Assembly (NCBI GenBank): GCA_017654935.2
Contig: CM065693.1
Location: 13,498,326-13,562,325 of the forward strand
DNA length: 64,000 bases
Direction of reading: 5' to 3'
Origin: Phymorhynchus buccinoides
Lineage: Eukaryota; Mollusca; Gastropoda; Neogastropoda; Raphitomidae
Shown here: in pieces, positions 1 to 23,218 of the stretch
Numbering within the stretch: the stretch's first letter is position 1
How the letters are laid out: every line of letters starts with the position of its first letter
Position numbers and translations under genes: made by a program
Notes under the pieces: generated by a model
What the model was told of the DNA's origin: nothing
What the model saw: only the letters and a program-made list of their open reading frames with translations
Databases searched by the model: none

Positions 1-120
1 ACTCCACACAGACACACGCCCTTCTTTGTAAGTATTAAAACTACCTCCGTTATAAGACCCTTCCCTGTTAAGACCTCATTTTGGATGATTTTTTAAGGTC
101 TCATAAGAGAGGTTCCACTG
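1..120. mobile_element. Mariner-like MITE (CAGTGGAACC family), cut by window edge
   Basis: Ends in GGTTCCACTG followed by TA at 121-122, and carries the family block AAAATCATCC in inverse form. Complete relatives are at 19625-19775 and 31662-31836. Confidence 0.65.
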
Positions 121-310
121 TATGTGCTATGTTTTTTCTGACAATAAGGCGGTTTTCCCCCCCAGACTGAGACTTGTAATATGATTAATAATATAGTAAA
201 AAAAAAAGCATAACAAACTGAATTTTTTTCATTTTTTCATTTTTAGGGGGTGTTCTTTATAAGATCTTATGGTCTGAAAAATATAATATCAATCTGCCAC
301 TATATCATTT

Positions 311-316
311 AATCAG

Positions 317-351
<35 letters not shown>

Positions 352-407
352 ACATGCCATGAAAGGGATTGTCGATCAATCAGTCTGTAGGTTTGTTTGT
401 CCAAGCT

Positions 408-452
<45 letters not shown>

Positions 453-685
453 AACATGCCATGAAAGTGGATTGTCGATCAATCAGTCTGTAAGTTTGTT
501 TGTCTAAGCTGGCTCTCTCTCTCTCTCTCTCCTCTCTCACACAAAACATGCCATGAAAGTGGATTGTCGATCAACCAGTCTGTAAGTTTGTTTGTCCAAG
601 CTGGCTCTCTCTCTCTCTCTCACACAAAACATGCCATGAAAGTGGATTGTCGATCAACCAGTATATAGGTTTGTTTGTCCAAGCT

Positions 686-751
<66 letters not shown>

Positions 752-808
752 AAACATGCCATGAAAGTGGATTGTCGATCAACCAGTCTATAGGTTTGTT
801 TGTCCAAG

Positions 809-882
<74 letters not shown>

Positions 883-975
883 AAACATGCCATGAAAGTG
901 GATTGTCGATCAACCAGTCTATAGGTTTGTTTGTCCTAGGGTTAGCTACAGTTTGTAGGTTTGCTTGTCCAAGCT

Positions 976-1051
<76 letters not shown>

Positions 1052-1110
1052 AAACATGTTATGAAAGGGGATTGTCAATCAATCAGTCTATAGGTTTGTT
1101 TGTCCAAGCT

Positions 1111-1146
<36 letters not shown>

Positions 1147-1311
1147 CTCTCTCTCAAAACATACCATGAAAGTGGATTGTCGATCAATCAGTCTGTAGGT
1201 TTGTTTGTCCAAGCTGGCTCTCTCTCTCTCTCTCACTCTCTCAAACACACACACAAAAATGTCATTAAAGGGGATTGTCGATCAATCAGTCTATAGGTTT
1301 GTTTGTCCAAG

Positions 1312-1355
<44 letters not shown>

Positions 1356-1586
1356 AAACATGTCATGAAAGGGGATTGTCAATCAATCAGTCTATAAGTT
1401 TGTTTGTCCAAACTCTCTCTCTCTCTCTCTCTCACACAAAACATGTCATGAAAGGGGATTGTCAATCAATCAGTCTATAAGTTTGTTTGTCCAAACTCTC
1501 TCTCTCTCTCACACAAAACATGTTATGAAAGGGGATTGTCGATCAATCAGTCCATAGGTTTGTTTGTCCAAGCTGGCTCTCTCTAT
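311..1586 (-). repeat. Composite array: CT tracts alternating with FATP exon-7-end copies
   Basis: Twelve units, each a CT run of variable length followed by about 60 bp of conserved sequence (on plus: AACATGCCATGAAAG, then a stretch ending GTTTGTCCAAGCTGG). On the minus strand the conserved core reads DRQSTFMACFV next to ERER-type repeats. It resembles the end of exon 7 and its donor (GRLSPFM|GTATGC). In most units the donor-like GT has become GC. Long open frames here are products of the repeat. Confidence 0.8.
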
Positions 1587-1939
1587 CATAATATTACTGA
1601 CAATAATAATGCTGAGGAGTGTTATCCTTTGCTGATTTTATGATTACATGATGTGACTTTTTTCCCCTTGTACTTTAAATTCCCAATTTTCCCCATCCTT
1701 ATCCCCCTCTATGCCCCCTCCCCCCTCCCTTTTGTTCTCATTTCTGCATGTACATATATTATTTAGCTTTCTTGTTAGATTTACTTCATTTTCCCCAGGG
1801 CTGGGTGGAAAAAAGCATGTAACTTGTTTATCTCATGTTCCCTGGTTAAATATAATTTCCTTTTGGTTTTTCTCTCTGTGTATCATTCATAAAAATTACT
1901 ACTTGTGGCGGTGCCATAGCCGATGAGGTTTAACAGAGG

Positions 1940-2115
1940 CGTGGTCACCGCTACAGCTATCTGTATTAATAAAAACAAATCGGGACTTTACTGGTTTCGT
2001 ACTGCCTCTGGGCATTGCCTCCAGTATTGTTCCCACCATATAATATATATTTGTATTTACAAATGTCCCATGTGTGTCTGATTCCGACCAAGATGACGTA
2101 AAACACCATTTTGGC
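1940..2115 (+). repeat. Dispersed repeat family B
   Basis: Shared blocks GGGACTTTACTGG, TGCCTCTGGGCATTGC and ATGTGTGTCTGATTCC, ending near GACGTAAA. Other copies are at 19975-20140, 44770-44930, 45625-45755 and, as a 3' remnant, 62430-62470. Possibly a SINE or LINE 3' end; no coding content. Confidence 0.6.
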
Positions 2116-2125
2116 TCTCTCTCTG

Positions 2126-2220
2126 TATCTCACAAAACATGCCATGAAAGTGGATTGTCGATCAATCAGTCTGTAGATTTGCTTGTCCAAACTCTCTCTC
2201 TTTCTCTCTCTCTCTTTCTC
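2126..2220 (-). repeat. Further copy of the exon-7-end unit, adjoining exon 7
   Basis: A thirteenth unit with the same conserved core lies between a family-B repeat and the real exon 7 donor at 2237. This links the array to exon 7. Confidence 0.75.
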
Positions 2221-2237
2221 TCTCTCTCAAAGCATAC

Positions 2238-12578
<10,341 letters not shown>

Positions 12579-12924
12579 TGTGGATCTCGCTTTTGAATGT
12601 ATTGTCAACGTATCAGGCTCTCATTCCTTGACAAACTGAAGAGAAAAATAATTTGGCATGCCATACAGTCCTGAACAAACTTTTTTTGTTTACACGCACA
12701 AACAAAAAGTGTGACTTACAGTCTCACCCACCCTCACCCACATGACTTGTGCACACACATACATGCACATACATACATACTGGACTGGACTGGAACCAAT
12801 TTATTGTCAGATTAACTATAAAAGCTGTACTGACATTGAAAAAAAAAGTAAAACAAAAAACGATGAAATTCAATAGATAATAAATAAATTATACAAAACT
12901 TGAAATGGGGGGTGGGGGTGGGGG

Positions 12925-12962
<38 letters not shown>

Positions 12963-13049
12963 ACCAAATCTTTCACATACAAATGATACATGCACACCCA
13001 CACACATCCACACCCATACATGCACACACACACACATGCATGCACACAC

Positions 13050-13167
13050 AATTTTCTCCAGCCTGGTTGGCGGCATTGCGGATCTTGCCTTTTAACAAAT
13101 TGTCAACGCATCAGGCTCTCATTCCTTGACAAACTGAAGAGAAAAATAACTTGGTGTGCCATACAGG
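13050..13167 (-). pseudogene. Partial duplicate of FATP exon 1 and its upstream flank
   Basis: The segment matches 12552-12669 with scattered changes and keeps an ATG reading MPPTRLEKIV, against MPLTRLQKIV in exon 1. Past that point the copy runs into TG-rich sequence, so the membrane segment is missing. It lies upstream of exon 1 in gene direction. It could act as a decoy start if transcription begins above it. Confidence 0.75.
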
Positions 13168-13236
13168 AATCCCAGAATCAGAAATCAATTTGGAAAGCTA
13201 TTTTGACTAACAGATATTCCGACAATACAGCGCATA

Positions 13237-13404
13237 CCGTATTTTTCGGACTATAAGGCGATACTTTTTTTCCCCAGACTGAGACTCATGCGCCTTATAA
13301 CATGACTAATAAAATAGTAAGAAAATATAACAAAATCTGAAAATTGGGTAAAATTTGGGGGTGCGCCTTAAACAAAGGTGTGTCTTATAGTTCGAAAAAT
13401 ATGG
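13237..13404. mobile_element. Family-T MITE
   Basis: 168 bp between TA duplications. Termini CCGTATTTTTCGGACTATAA and TTCGAAAAATATGG; inside is GCGCCTTATAACATGAC. Confidence 0.8.
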
Positions 13405-13419
13405 TAAGAATTATCACCT

Positions 13420-14775
13420 GATGATTTAAACTCTCATTTCGCCAATAAGTTACTCACCAATGACAAAACACATGAAAATGATCTACAACAACTGGGTGAT
13501 TACTGTCGTTCAAAAAATATTTCAACAAACTTTACCATATACTGAAATATGTCGATGATACTATCATTAACATTATGTTGTCAAGGAGAAATATTATCAC
13601 GAAATATGTTAAGGTGTACGGAAGCCTTTACCACCCTCACTTGCTACTGCAGGAACACTTAACAGTTTTAAAAATCAGTTAGACAAACATTGGAGGGATT
13701 ATTGCTTCCAAACCAATTTTGAAATAGAAAGTTAGCCTCATCACATATCACTAGGCCCCATTCTGTTTACAATTTTCATTAACGATCTACCGGATCAAGT
13801 AGAAAGCATATGTAATTTTTTTGCGGACGATACCAAATATACAATACTTCAAAAAATTCTAAAACAATTCAACATGACATTGACAGACTAATAAACTGGA
13901 CAGAGAAATGGAATTTGTATTTTAATGATAGTAAATGTAAGGTGATGCATTTAGGAAAGAATAATCCAAGTTGCAATTATGAAATTTCACATGGTACTGA
14001 CAAACATATTTTAAAAACTTGCAAAGAGGAAAAGGATCTTGGAGTCATCTTTGACTCTGGATTAACATTTGATAACCACATTAATACGGCTATTGGTAAA
14101 GGCAACAAAATGCTGGGCCTAATTAGAAGAAGTTTTATTGGGTTAGATAATATAGTATTTTTAAAACTATATAAAAGTTTGGTCAGACCTCATCTAGAGT
14201 ATGGAAATCAGGTCTGGAGTCCGTTTTTAAAAAGGCAATCGGCAGCATTAGAAAGGGTCCAAAGACGAGCAACAAAATTGATTAAAGGCGTTAGTCACCT
14301 TGATTACGAACACAGACTAAGAAAGTTGAAATTACCATCTCTGAAATACAGAAGAATTCGTGGGGATCTGATAAATACATAAAAAAAATTTTTCACAGTG
14401 ATAACAATACTAATAAATTTTTGTTCCAGCTAACAACTGACTCAAGAACCCGTAACAGTGATTTAAAAATACTAACCCAGTATAGCCGAACTAATATTAG
14501 AAAGAATTTCTTTTCTAACAGAGTAACAAAGTTTTGGAATACTCTTCCTGCACATATTAAACGAGCACAGAATCTAACACAATTCAAAAACCTCCTTGGT
14601 GGATACACCAACATATCAAAACTACAATAGGAGCATGACTAAAAGGCAGATTTGCCGAAAACAAAATACAAAAACCTCTCAGCTGTGCAAAAGTTCAAAC
14701 AAAAATGACAGGACAGTGAAGAGGCCGCGAGGCCTAATGGCTAATGTCCTAATTACCTGACCTGACCTGACTATC
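13420..14775 (+). mobile_element. Non-LTR retrotransposon (LINE) fragments, reverse transcriptase
   Basis: Broken reading frames. 13640-13735 reads TLNSFKNQLDKHWRDY, a LINE C-terminal block. From 13752: GPILFTIFINDLP and FFADDTKYTI, with the FADD catalytic motif of reverse transcriptase. From 13915 an open frame of 155 codons gives KEEKDLGVIFD, LYKSLVRPHLEYG, VWSPFLKR and ERVQRRATKLI. From 14400: FWNTLPAHIKRAQNL. It ends in a CCTGA-type short tandem tail. Truncated at 5' and frameshifted, so dead. CR1/Jockey-like by the C-terminal motifs. Confidence 0.85.
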
Positions 14776-15361
14776 AGGCTAAAGGCTATCTCTAAGCCTA
14801 AATGCCACATATGACATATGATGATGATTGTCACATTGTGAACTTTGAACTCAAAACAGAAAGCGTTGATGATCAATGCTATGTCACAGTGTGGCCCTAA
14901 AATGTTAGCCCTGGGACTAAAATTCATGGTTAATGCAAGCCCAAGTTCCCAATAAGCATTAATTGCATGTGACCAAATATCCCACACTTACCAAGTAAGT
15001 TATGTTAGCCTAACAGTTAGGTATTGTTGACACTGCTCCCACTTTCAGAACTTTAGTTCTCACACAGTGTGATTTTCACTTGGAACGTTTAGAACTACAT
15101 TAGATAAAAGCATAGAGGTCGGTCGGTAGCCTTGATCTTCATGCGTTGGCGGGATCCAATTTGGATATAAAAAAGTTGAGGGGAAGAGGGCGGGTGAAGG
15201 GGGATTGGGGGAAGGGAACACGGGAAAAGTGAGGTGGAGGAAGGCGAGGGGTGGAATAGTGCTGTCGTTTCTAGTCATGCTGGACACCACGTTAGTTGTT
15301 AGTCCTTCTCTTGGCGGGGCACGGCACTGTGACCGTAATATTCTCTTTCAGTCTTTGAGCT

Positions 15362-15462
15362 GAGTCTCTCAGCTGTGCAAAAGTTCAAACAAAAATGACA
15401 GGACAGTGAAGAGGCCGCGAGGCCTAATGTCCTAACTACCTGACCTGACCTGACCTGACCTT
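15362..15462 (+). mobile_element. Short 3' end of the same LINE family
   Basis: Repeats 14680-14772 (AGCTGTGCAAAAGTTC, GAGGCCGCGAGGCC) and ends in (CCTGA)n. Severely 5'-truncated, as usual for LINEs. Confidence 0.8.
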
Positions 15463-15769
15463 TGTCGACTTTGTGAAGTTTGTCTGGGCCACAGGTTTGA
15501 GGAAATGATGTTCCGCTGGTAAGGCTGACGATCTTGAAAAACAGAGTGACACGTTGTTCTTTCCTTCTGGTTTGCAGTGGATGTAGAATATTTATGCAAT
15601 ATCCCGAACGTTGTTGATACTGCGAACACTTTCGGTTTTGAACCCTCTCGTTGTTTTCGTTTCGTTCTGATGTTTACTCAGAGTTACCTTTCCTTTATCA
15701 TGCTCTAGACTGTCAACCGTTAAATATAACGACCAATAAAAAAAATACTACAATGAGATCGTGACGTAG

Positions 15770-16665
15770 GGCACCCTCGTTTTCACACTGACGCTTTGCG
15801 GAAGTTTGAGTACAGCAAATTTGAAGCGATTCGGTTCAGAAACGGCGGAGTTATAAGGCCCTGTTTCCCGTTGGCGCTGCTCTGAGAGTGACGCTCTCTC
15901 CCTAGTAACGGTAACGCCTAGTAACGGTAACGCCAAGTACTGGTAACGCTGAGTACAGCAAATTTGAAGCGATTTGGTTAAGAAAAGGTGGAGTTATAAG
16001 GCCCCGTTTCCCGTTGGCGCTGCTCTGAGAGTGATGCTCTCTCCCTAGTAACGGTAACGGCTAGTAACGGTAACGGCTAGTAACGGTAACGCCAAGTACT
16101 GGTAACGTTGAGTACAGCAAATTTGAAGCGATTCGATTAAGAAACGGCGGAGTTATAAGGCCCCGTTTCCCGTTGGCACTGCTCTGAGAGTGACACGCTC
16201 TCCCGATTGTATTCAAATTTGCTGCCAGGCTTTGCCCCGGCCACAGCAAGCCTGACAGCAAATGTGAAGCGATTCGGTAAGAAACGGCGGAGTTATTTGT
16301 GAAAAGGTGAAGCGGCATATATCAGTCGCGCGCCTTTCTGAATCGATTTGCTTCCGGTTTGGCACACAGATAGTCACCGTCCCCGGTCATCTACCTTCCA
16401 AATTCGAAGGCAATCCGGCGTCCAGAAATACCGGAGATACGGGCGCCGAGAAGCCGGTGGATACGCGTTTCGCGCATTTGCCAAACCGCGCAAATGACAC
16501 GGCCGCCTCGATTGCCGTTACCATCGCCCCGTTAGGGCTCACAGCAAATTTGAAGCGATTCGGTCGAAAAACGTCGGAGCCTGTTATAAGGCCCGTCGGT
16601 GTTTCAGACAGACAGACAGACACACACACACACACACAAGGACACTTGGCTTTTTATTATATGAT
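15770..16665. repeat. Composite repeat family D, copy 1
   Basis: Three units of roughly 130-160 bp sharing AGCAAATTTGAAGCGATT, GAGTTATAAGGCCCCGTTTC and GGCGCTGCTCTGAGAGTGA. Interspersed CTAGTAACGGTAACG motifs. Ends with (CAGA)n(CA)n and CTTGGCTTTTTATTATATGA. Copy 2 at 18510-19145 ends the same way. Nature unknown; no coding. Confidence 0.7.
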
Positions 16666-16936
16666 TGGTTGTTCTGCTGATGGGTACATTGAGGCTCTGT
16701 TTGGGTTTGTGCAAAAGAAGATTAAATACTTATTGTGTGTATCATGAAAGCTTTAATATTAATTAAAGAACTCAACAACAGAGCATACAACAAAGATATT
16801 AAATCGTTGCATGCGTAACAAGCTGTATCATAAACAAAACCAAATGAGAAGAGAGAACGTAAACAGGAAGAAAACATGGAAAGTACTTATACTGCACTAA
16901 AAGACAGACAGACAGACACAGAGAAAGGCGCGAGGA

Positions 16937-17307
<371 letters not shown>

Positions 17308-17569
17308 CACACATACATTGTTTATACATACATATAAAAAAATGTTGTTGTTTTTTAAAAAAAAATACACATAGTGAAACAAATAATTGATGACAAGTAG
17401 GAGGTGAAAGCAACATCAATCCAAACACATTTAACAAGCAGTTTAAAGGCAAACAAATAAACAAAGCATAAAACTGAGATGTAAACATTCAATTGACATA
17501 TACCATGTATATAACATGTAGTTGTACACAAGGCAATAAAGTTATACAGTGTGCGTTCAAAATGACACA

Positions 17570-18010
17570 GGATTTAAGCAGGGCTGTAAATTATGTTTGC
17601 CCGCACCATCTTTTTGCATCGTGAGATGGAAGGGCATAACTGAATGGCAGAGGGAAGGGAATTCCAAATTGAGGAACCTGAGAAGGCAAAACTTGATTTG
17701 TATTTGTCAATTCTAGTGTTTGGCAAAATGTAGTTGCTGGAACCATAACGATGTGATGCCGGGGTAACTAATGATTTTAGGTATTGTGGGACTAAGTCAT
17801 TATGAACTTTGTACATGATGATTGCTTTGTTGTACTTTAATTGTGAATCTAACAGAAGGATGTTTAATTTTGCTTGTTTTTCTGATGTGGTGAGGTTTGC
17901 GTCAGGAAGAATAATTTTAGCTGCTCTTTTGTAGATAGAATTGAGTTTTAATAGGTGACATTTGGCGGTAGAATCCCAAACTACAGACGTGAGAGAGACA
18001 GTGGGCATGA
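17570..18010 (-). mobile_element. LINE reverse transcriptase C-terminal fragment
   Basis: An open frame of 144 codons reads VVWDSTAKCHLLKLNSIYKR, AAKIILPDANLTTS, KLNILLLDSQLKYNKAIIMY and SIWNSLPSAIQL. This layout (W-x-x-x-x-x-x-L--LN-I-KRA-RII, then a Y-R-L block, then WN-LP) is typical of LINE thumb/C-terminal regions. Distinct from the 13.4-14.8 kb family. Confidence 0.8.
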
Positions 18011-18029
18011 AAGAATAATTTGCGTTCCT

Positions 18030-18426
<397 letters not shown>

Positions 18427-18509
18427 TTTCACTCGCACACGCGCAAAAGTATTTTCAAATCCAGCCTTCCAGTCTCTAGAGCAAAGTTATCGTGCTATTT
18501 ACCTGCCAA

Positions 18510-19145
18510 TTTATATGAAACTAGCGCAACGCCTAGTACTGGCAATGCACCGTACTGGTAACGCCTAGTAACGGTAACGCCAAGTACTGGTAACGCTGAG
18601 GACAGCAAATTTGAAGCGATTCGGTTAAGAAACGGCGGAGTTATAAGGCCCCGTTTCCCGTTGGCGCTGCTCTGAGAGTGACGCGCTCTCCCGATTCTCC
18701 TCCAATTTTCTGCCAGGCTTTGCCCGAGCCATAACAAGCCTGACAGCACATTTGAGGCGATTCGGTTAAGAAATGGCGGAGTTATTCGTGAAAAGGTGAA
18801 GCGGCGTATAGCGCGCGTGTTTCTGAACCGACTCACTTTCGGTTTGGCACACCGATAGTCACTGTCCCCGGTCATGTACCTGCCAAATTTGAAAGCAATC
18901 GGTCCAGAAACGCCGGAGATACGGGCGCCGAGAGTCCGGCGTATACGTGTTTCGCGCATTTGAGAAACCGCGCAAATGACACGGCCGCCCCGGTTGCCGT
19001 TGCCATCGCCCCGTTAGGGCTCACAGCAAATTTGAAGCGATTTGGTCGAAAAAAACGGCGGAGTTATAAGGCCCGTTTTGTGTTTCAGACAGACAGACAC
19101 ACACACACACACGGACGGACACTTGGCTTTTTACTATATGATGAA
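18510..19145. repeat. Composite repeat family D, copy 2
   Basis: Shares the AGCAAATTTGAAGCGATT and GCGCTGCTCTGAGAGTGA blocks and the (CAGA)(CA) then CTTGGCTTTTTACTATATGA end with 15770-16665. The internal AACGG/GTAACG units are fewer. Confidence 0.7.
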
Positions 19146-19624
19146 AACCGAGCGTATGTTAAAGAAGCACATGAATAACAATTATCACACAAGCATTGAT
19201 TATAATACTTAAATGTGTCAACAGTTTTATGACATTAAACTTTCCATTATGAGAATCAGTAAAGCAGACGTTTGTTTATTCAATGCCAAACTAAAAAAAA
19301 AGACACAGTGACACACACGTGCGTGCGCACGCATGTACCATGCCATGCACACACACACGCGCGCGCGCACACACACACATCTTAATTAGCAGACAGATTT
19401 ATAACAATAAAAAAAGTTAAAGACCCACCACGCCCATGTGTGAAAAGCAGCGTTTTCACGTGTTCTCCCTCTGATGGCTGGTAAGAAATCTTAAGAAATT
19501 TTCCAAGCATAAGAGGGGAAATACACATGACGTGGTGGGTCTTTAAAACCCTTAGACACTGTTCAATATCCATATGTTTAGTTGTTTGAATCTTTCAAAA
19601 CGATCTTCAGTGCATCAGTTAATA

Positions 19625-19775
19625 CAGTGGAACTTCCCTATAACTAAGACCTTCAAAAATCATCCAAAATGAGGTCTTATAAGGGAGGTAATTTTAATGC
19701 TTACAAAGAAGGGCAGGGTCTCAGAGAAGTAGGTCTTATTATATGGGAGGGAGTCTTATAAGGTAGGTTCCACTG
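19625..19775. mobile_element. Mariner-like MITE (CAGTGGAACC family)
   Basis: 151 bp between TA duplications; termini CAGTGGAACTTCCC and GGTAGGTTCCACTG. Internal repeated GGTCTTATAAGGGAGG motifs. Confidence 0.85.
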
Positions 19776-19974
19776 TACCAGTCTAAAAACAACACCACCA
19801 CCACCACCACAACCCTTATCCCCCATTTTTCTCTCTCTTTGTGGGCACGCAGACATGATGTTACAGTACATATGCACTTACCTGGATTCTCATTGTCCGT
19901 ATCAGTTCCAAGATTCTTGAAGTGGTTTGATCAGCTTCTCGCAAACAAACATAGTAAACTGAGGTTTCACTGAG

Positions 19975-20140
19975 ACATGCATGGTTACCGCTACACCTAT
20001 CTATAATGTTAAAAACTCGGGACTTTACTGGTGTTGCACTGCCTCTGGGCATTGCACCCAGTATTGTTCCCAACATCTTTGTATTTACAAATGTCCCATA
20101 TGTGTCTATGACCGAGAGGACGTAAAACATCATTTTCACC
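19975..20140 (+). repeat. Dispersed repeat family B, copy
   Basis: Shares CGGGACTTTACTGG, CTGCCTCTGGGCATTGC and ATGTGTCTATGACCGAG with 1940-2115. Confidence 0.65.
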
Positions 20141-20357
20141 ATTCTCGCAAACAAACACATCAATGATAATTGATTTTTGTCAGCTTTCCCTTTTTTGGGG
20201 GGAGGCATTTCTTTTAAGTAACTGTTGGTAGGCATTAATGCGTTGTGAAAGCTGTGAATGTAACACTGAAAGCTATCTGCAGTATCGACGCCAATTATTT
20301 TTGTTTAAAGTTATGAACTCACTGCTACTCCTATCTCTTTCTCCAGGTCAGGATAGG

Positions 20358-20423
20358 GTTAGGATAGAACGCCCGGGAAAGGGATAGGGTTAGGATTAGG
20401 GTTAATTGGGGTTAGGGTTAGAA
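20358..20423. repeat. Degenerate telomere-like repeats
   Basis: Several GGTTAGGGTTAG and GGATTAGGG units in 65 bp. Internal, short and imperfect. Confidence 0.6.
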
Positions 20424-20648
20424 ATGGAAAAAAAAAAGTCAAGACAAAATGGCCACTTGCCATTGCCGTTATCCAATGAAATTGCAAGTAGCTGGAGCCG
20501 ATACTGCAGATAGCTTACTGTATGTCGTGCCAGTTTTCTCTGTTCAAACAGACTAAAGCTGTCAGAACCCACAGTGAATAGGAATGATCAGGGGGATGGA
20601 TGGAGGTGGCATGGGAATAGATAGATACCAGAGCCAACCCAAGACTTC

Positions 20649-21165
20649 AGCTTCTTCTGCGTTCCCGGGCCATATGGCCATAATGGGTAAAGTACGTATG
20701 TGTCCGGTTTTCAGTTTTCACTGGTCTCCCCGCTGCGTACAGGCGACGCATTCTGATTTCGGAGGAGCTCCGCAAAGGAGACAAAATTATTTGGAAGATA
20801 TTGTTTTAAAAAGGCATGAGAATGGGCCAATAATTCAGAAAGATATGAAAATGGTACAAAGCCGCAAAGGGAAACGGCAGAGTCAAAGAGATTGGCAGAT
20901 TAGAGGAAGTTCAGGTCAGGTCAGGTAGTTAGGACATTAGGCCTCGCGGCCTCTTCACTGTCCTGTCATTTTTGTTTGAACTTTTGCACAGCTGAGAGGT
21001 TTTTGTATTTTGTTTTCGGCAAATCTGCCTTTTAGTCATGCTCGTATTGTAGTTTTGATATGTTGGTGTATCCAAGTTACAAGCACAGAACTTCCAGAAG
21101 GTGAGGAAACTATTTTTTTATATACTAAAGACACCCCCCGGTATCCCCACGGGGAGGAAGACTTC
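20649..21165 (-). mobile_element. SINE-like family A copy 3, split by a LINE 3' end
   Basis: Family A sequence runs 20649-20911 and resumes at 21076-21165. Between them (about 20912-21075) is the 3' end of the LINE seen at 14.7 kb, in reverse, starting with an AGGTC tail. AAGTT occurs on both sides of the insertion, a possible short target duplication. Confidence 0.75.
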
Positions 21166-22043
21166 AGCATCAAAACCAATCCCGGCTGTTAAAGAATGGC
21201 ATCTTACTCATCACCAGCAGCTTTCCCTTGAGAGAGAGAGAGGGGGGTGTGATGGGAGATCATGGGAAACAATCTCTTCTAATGAGAAGAGTCTTTGAAT
21301 GCTCATCATGGCAGGGCTTCGTTTGCGACGCGGCTGCCATTTGTTAGTATGGTATTAGCAGTGTACGTGATTTGGTGGTCTGTACGTTTTTGGAAGAAGT
21401 CTGAAACATGATTTGCATAATAATATTAACCAATGACCTTGACCTTTGACCAGGCATCGTAATGGGAGAAAAAGCATTTTTCTCAGAAAATATTATAGTG
21501 TTTCGGGAGACATTGTCTTTGGTGTAACCAATGGATTAAAATGGATTTATGGTAATCAGGGGGCAATAGCTCTTCAAGATGAATATATACAAATGTTCAA
21601 ACTGGGGGAAAGGGCATCTACCCCCCTCTGACATTTGTTTTTCTGCATTCAATATTCTCTGAATTCAGATAATTCTCTGAAGATACCATGCCTGTAAATA
21701 ATAACATGCACTTTTTTGCCATATCTTTTACATTTTTATAGTTACGGTCCCCACATTTGGCATGTTGGTGTATTAGCTTAAGGTGATTAGGTATGCATGG
21801 TGACTTTTACCCTATTAACATTAACCTTGAACATTGTCAATTATTTGTTTGGTATTGGTACGGTATTTAGTACTTTATAGTCACAGATGCGTCTGTGAAA
21901 TTCGGGTTGATTCCACCTGGAGAGCGCGTCACAGCCAGAGGCGCGCCACCCATTTTTTTAATATTTGCATGACACTTTTTGTGTAACTGATGAGGAAGGA
22001 AAAGGGTGGTGGTAAATTTTGACCAAATGACAACTTTTTTGTT

Positions 22044-22883
22044 TTTTTTGTTTTTGTGTTGCTGTCCCATCTTCTGGGCTGTACAGTGGCGTTGCTCCCA
22101 CGCCGCTCGTTCCGAATTCCAATACACAGCTACACCCGGGTTTGTTCATGTCGCAGAAACCGAGACCAGCAGTCCAAGGGGAGCGAATCTATGTTAGACC
22201 GTCAGGAGGCAACCAACCGAGGAGACACTGCACTTCTGCTGAGTCACTTCGGTGGAGTTCAGTGGAGCCTGTTCAGGACACCACCTACGAAGCCCCCTAC
22301 TGACGACACTATTCTCTTAGTCGCGGAGCCAGCGTGAGTGAGGTCCTCCTCCGAGGGCGCCACCACGACCGTCCACCGTCGACAGCTCCCCAGCGGAACA
22401 CGCTGATCCCCATGACTTTGACCCGAACGCACCAAGGCATAGACTGGATTGGAAACCGAAACTGAGGTCACCATGAGAGCAGGGCATGCAAAGCCACAGA
22501 ATTTGAGACATTTTTTAATTTTATGATTGATGGAAAATGAGGCCGATGATAATGATGCTATGGAGTTCCGTATCGGTCTGAGACTGCATGACAGGGCTGT
22601 ATTCTACGCTTCCTTTCATAATGATATCCCGGCGTTAACCAGGCCCGAGAACTACAGACACCTGCAGTGTTGGTCTTACAATTAGAGCAACACTCTCAGA
22701 ATCGCATCCGTTAAGCGGATGAAACTCGACTGTGTGGTTTCAGTCTTCCCATTGAGCCCATAGCCACTCACTCTGGGTAGGAGTCGGTCCAGGACCGAAA
22801 AAACCCTCGCCTCTGATGGGATTCGAACCCAAGACCTCCCAGCCAGTAGTCCGCGACGCTAACCACTACACCACGGCGGCTGG
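22044..22883 (-). mobile_element. tRNA-headed SINE-like retroelement, 840 bp, with 16-bp duplication
   Basis: Flanked by perfect TGACAACTTTTTTGTT copies (22028-22043, 22884-22899). Read on minus, the head is CCGCCGTGGTGTAGTGGTTA then GGTTCGAATCCC, matching pol III box A and box B of a tRNA. The 3' end is A-rich. The GC-rich body lacks a good open frame. Unusually long for a SINE; it may be a composite. Confidence 0.8.
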
Positions 22884-22934
22884 TGACAACTTTTTTGTTG
22901 CCACTGGGTTTAAATGTACTACGTGCATGGGCAT

Positions 22935-22968
<34 letters not shown>

Positions 22969-23218
22969 TCCACGTTCAGAACATAAGGCCTTGTGTAGAG
23001 TGAGAGGAAAAATCTCCTGTACCCAGGTTCGAACTCAGGTTTATCGTGCGCAAGAAATGTTGGTAGTGCTCTCTTTTTCAAGATCTTAGGATGGGGATGT
23101 TTTTTTATTTCTTTTGTTTAAAAAAATATATATTTTGAAGACCATACAAACTATACACATGACTTTCTTAAGTTTAAAAATGGAGATGAGGTTTTCTCAA
23201 AACATTTGAAGACTTTAA

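Noticed and set aside
571..1480. Open frames rich in RE or SL repeats
   Set aside because: They are translations of CT/GA microsatellites and of exon-7-end copies.
20358..20423. Chromosome end or interstitial telomere fusion
   Set aside because: Only a few degenerate units; ordinary sequence on both sides.
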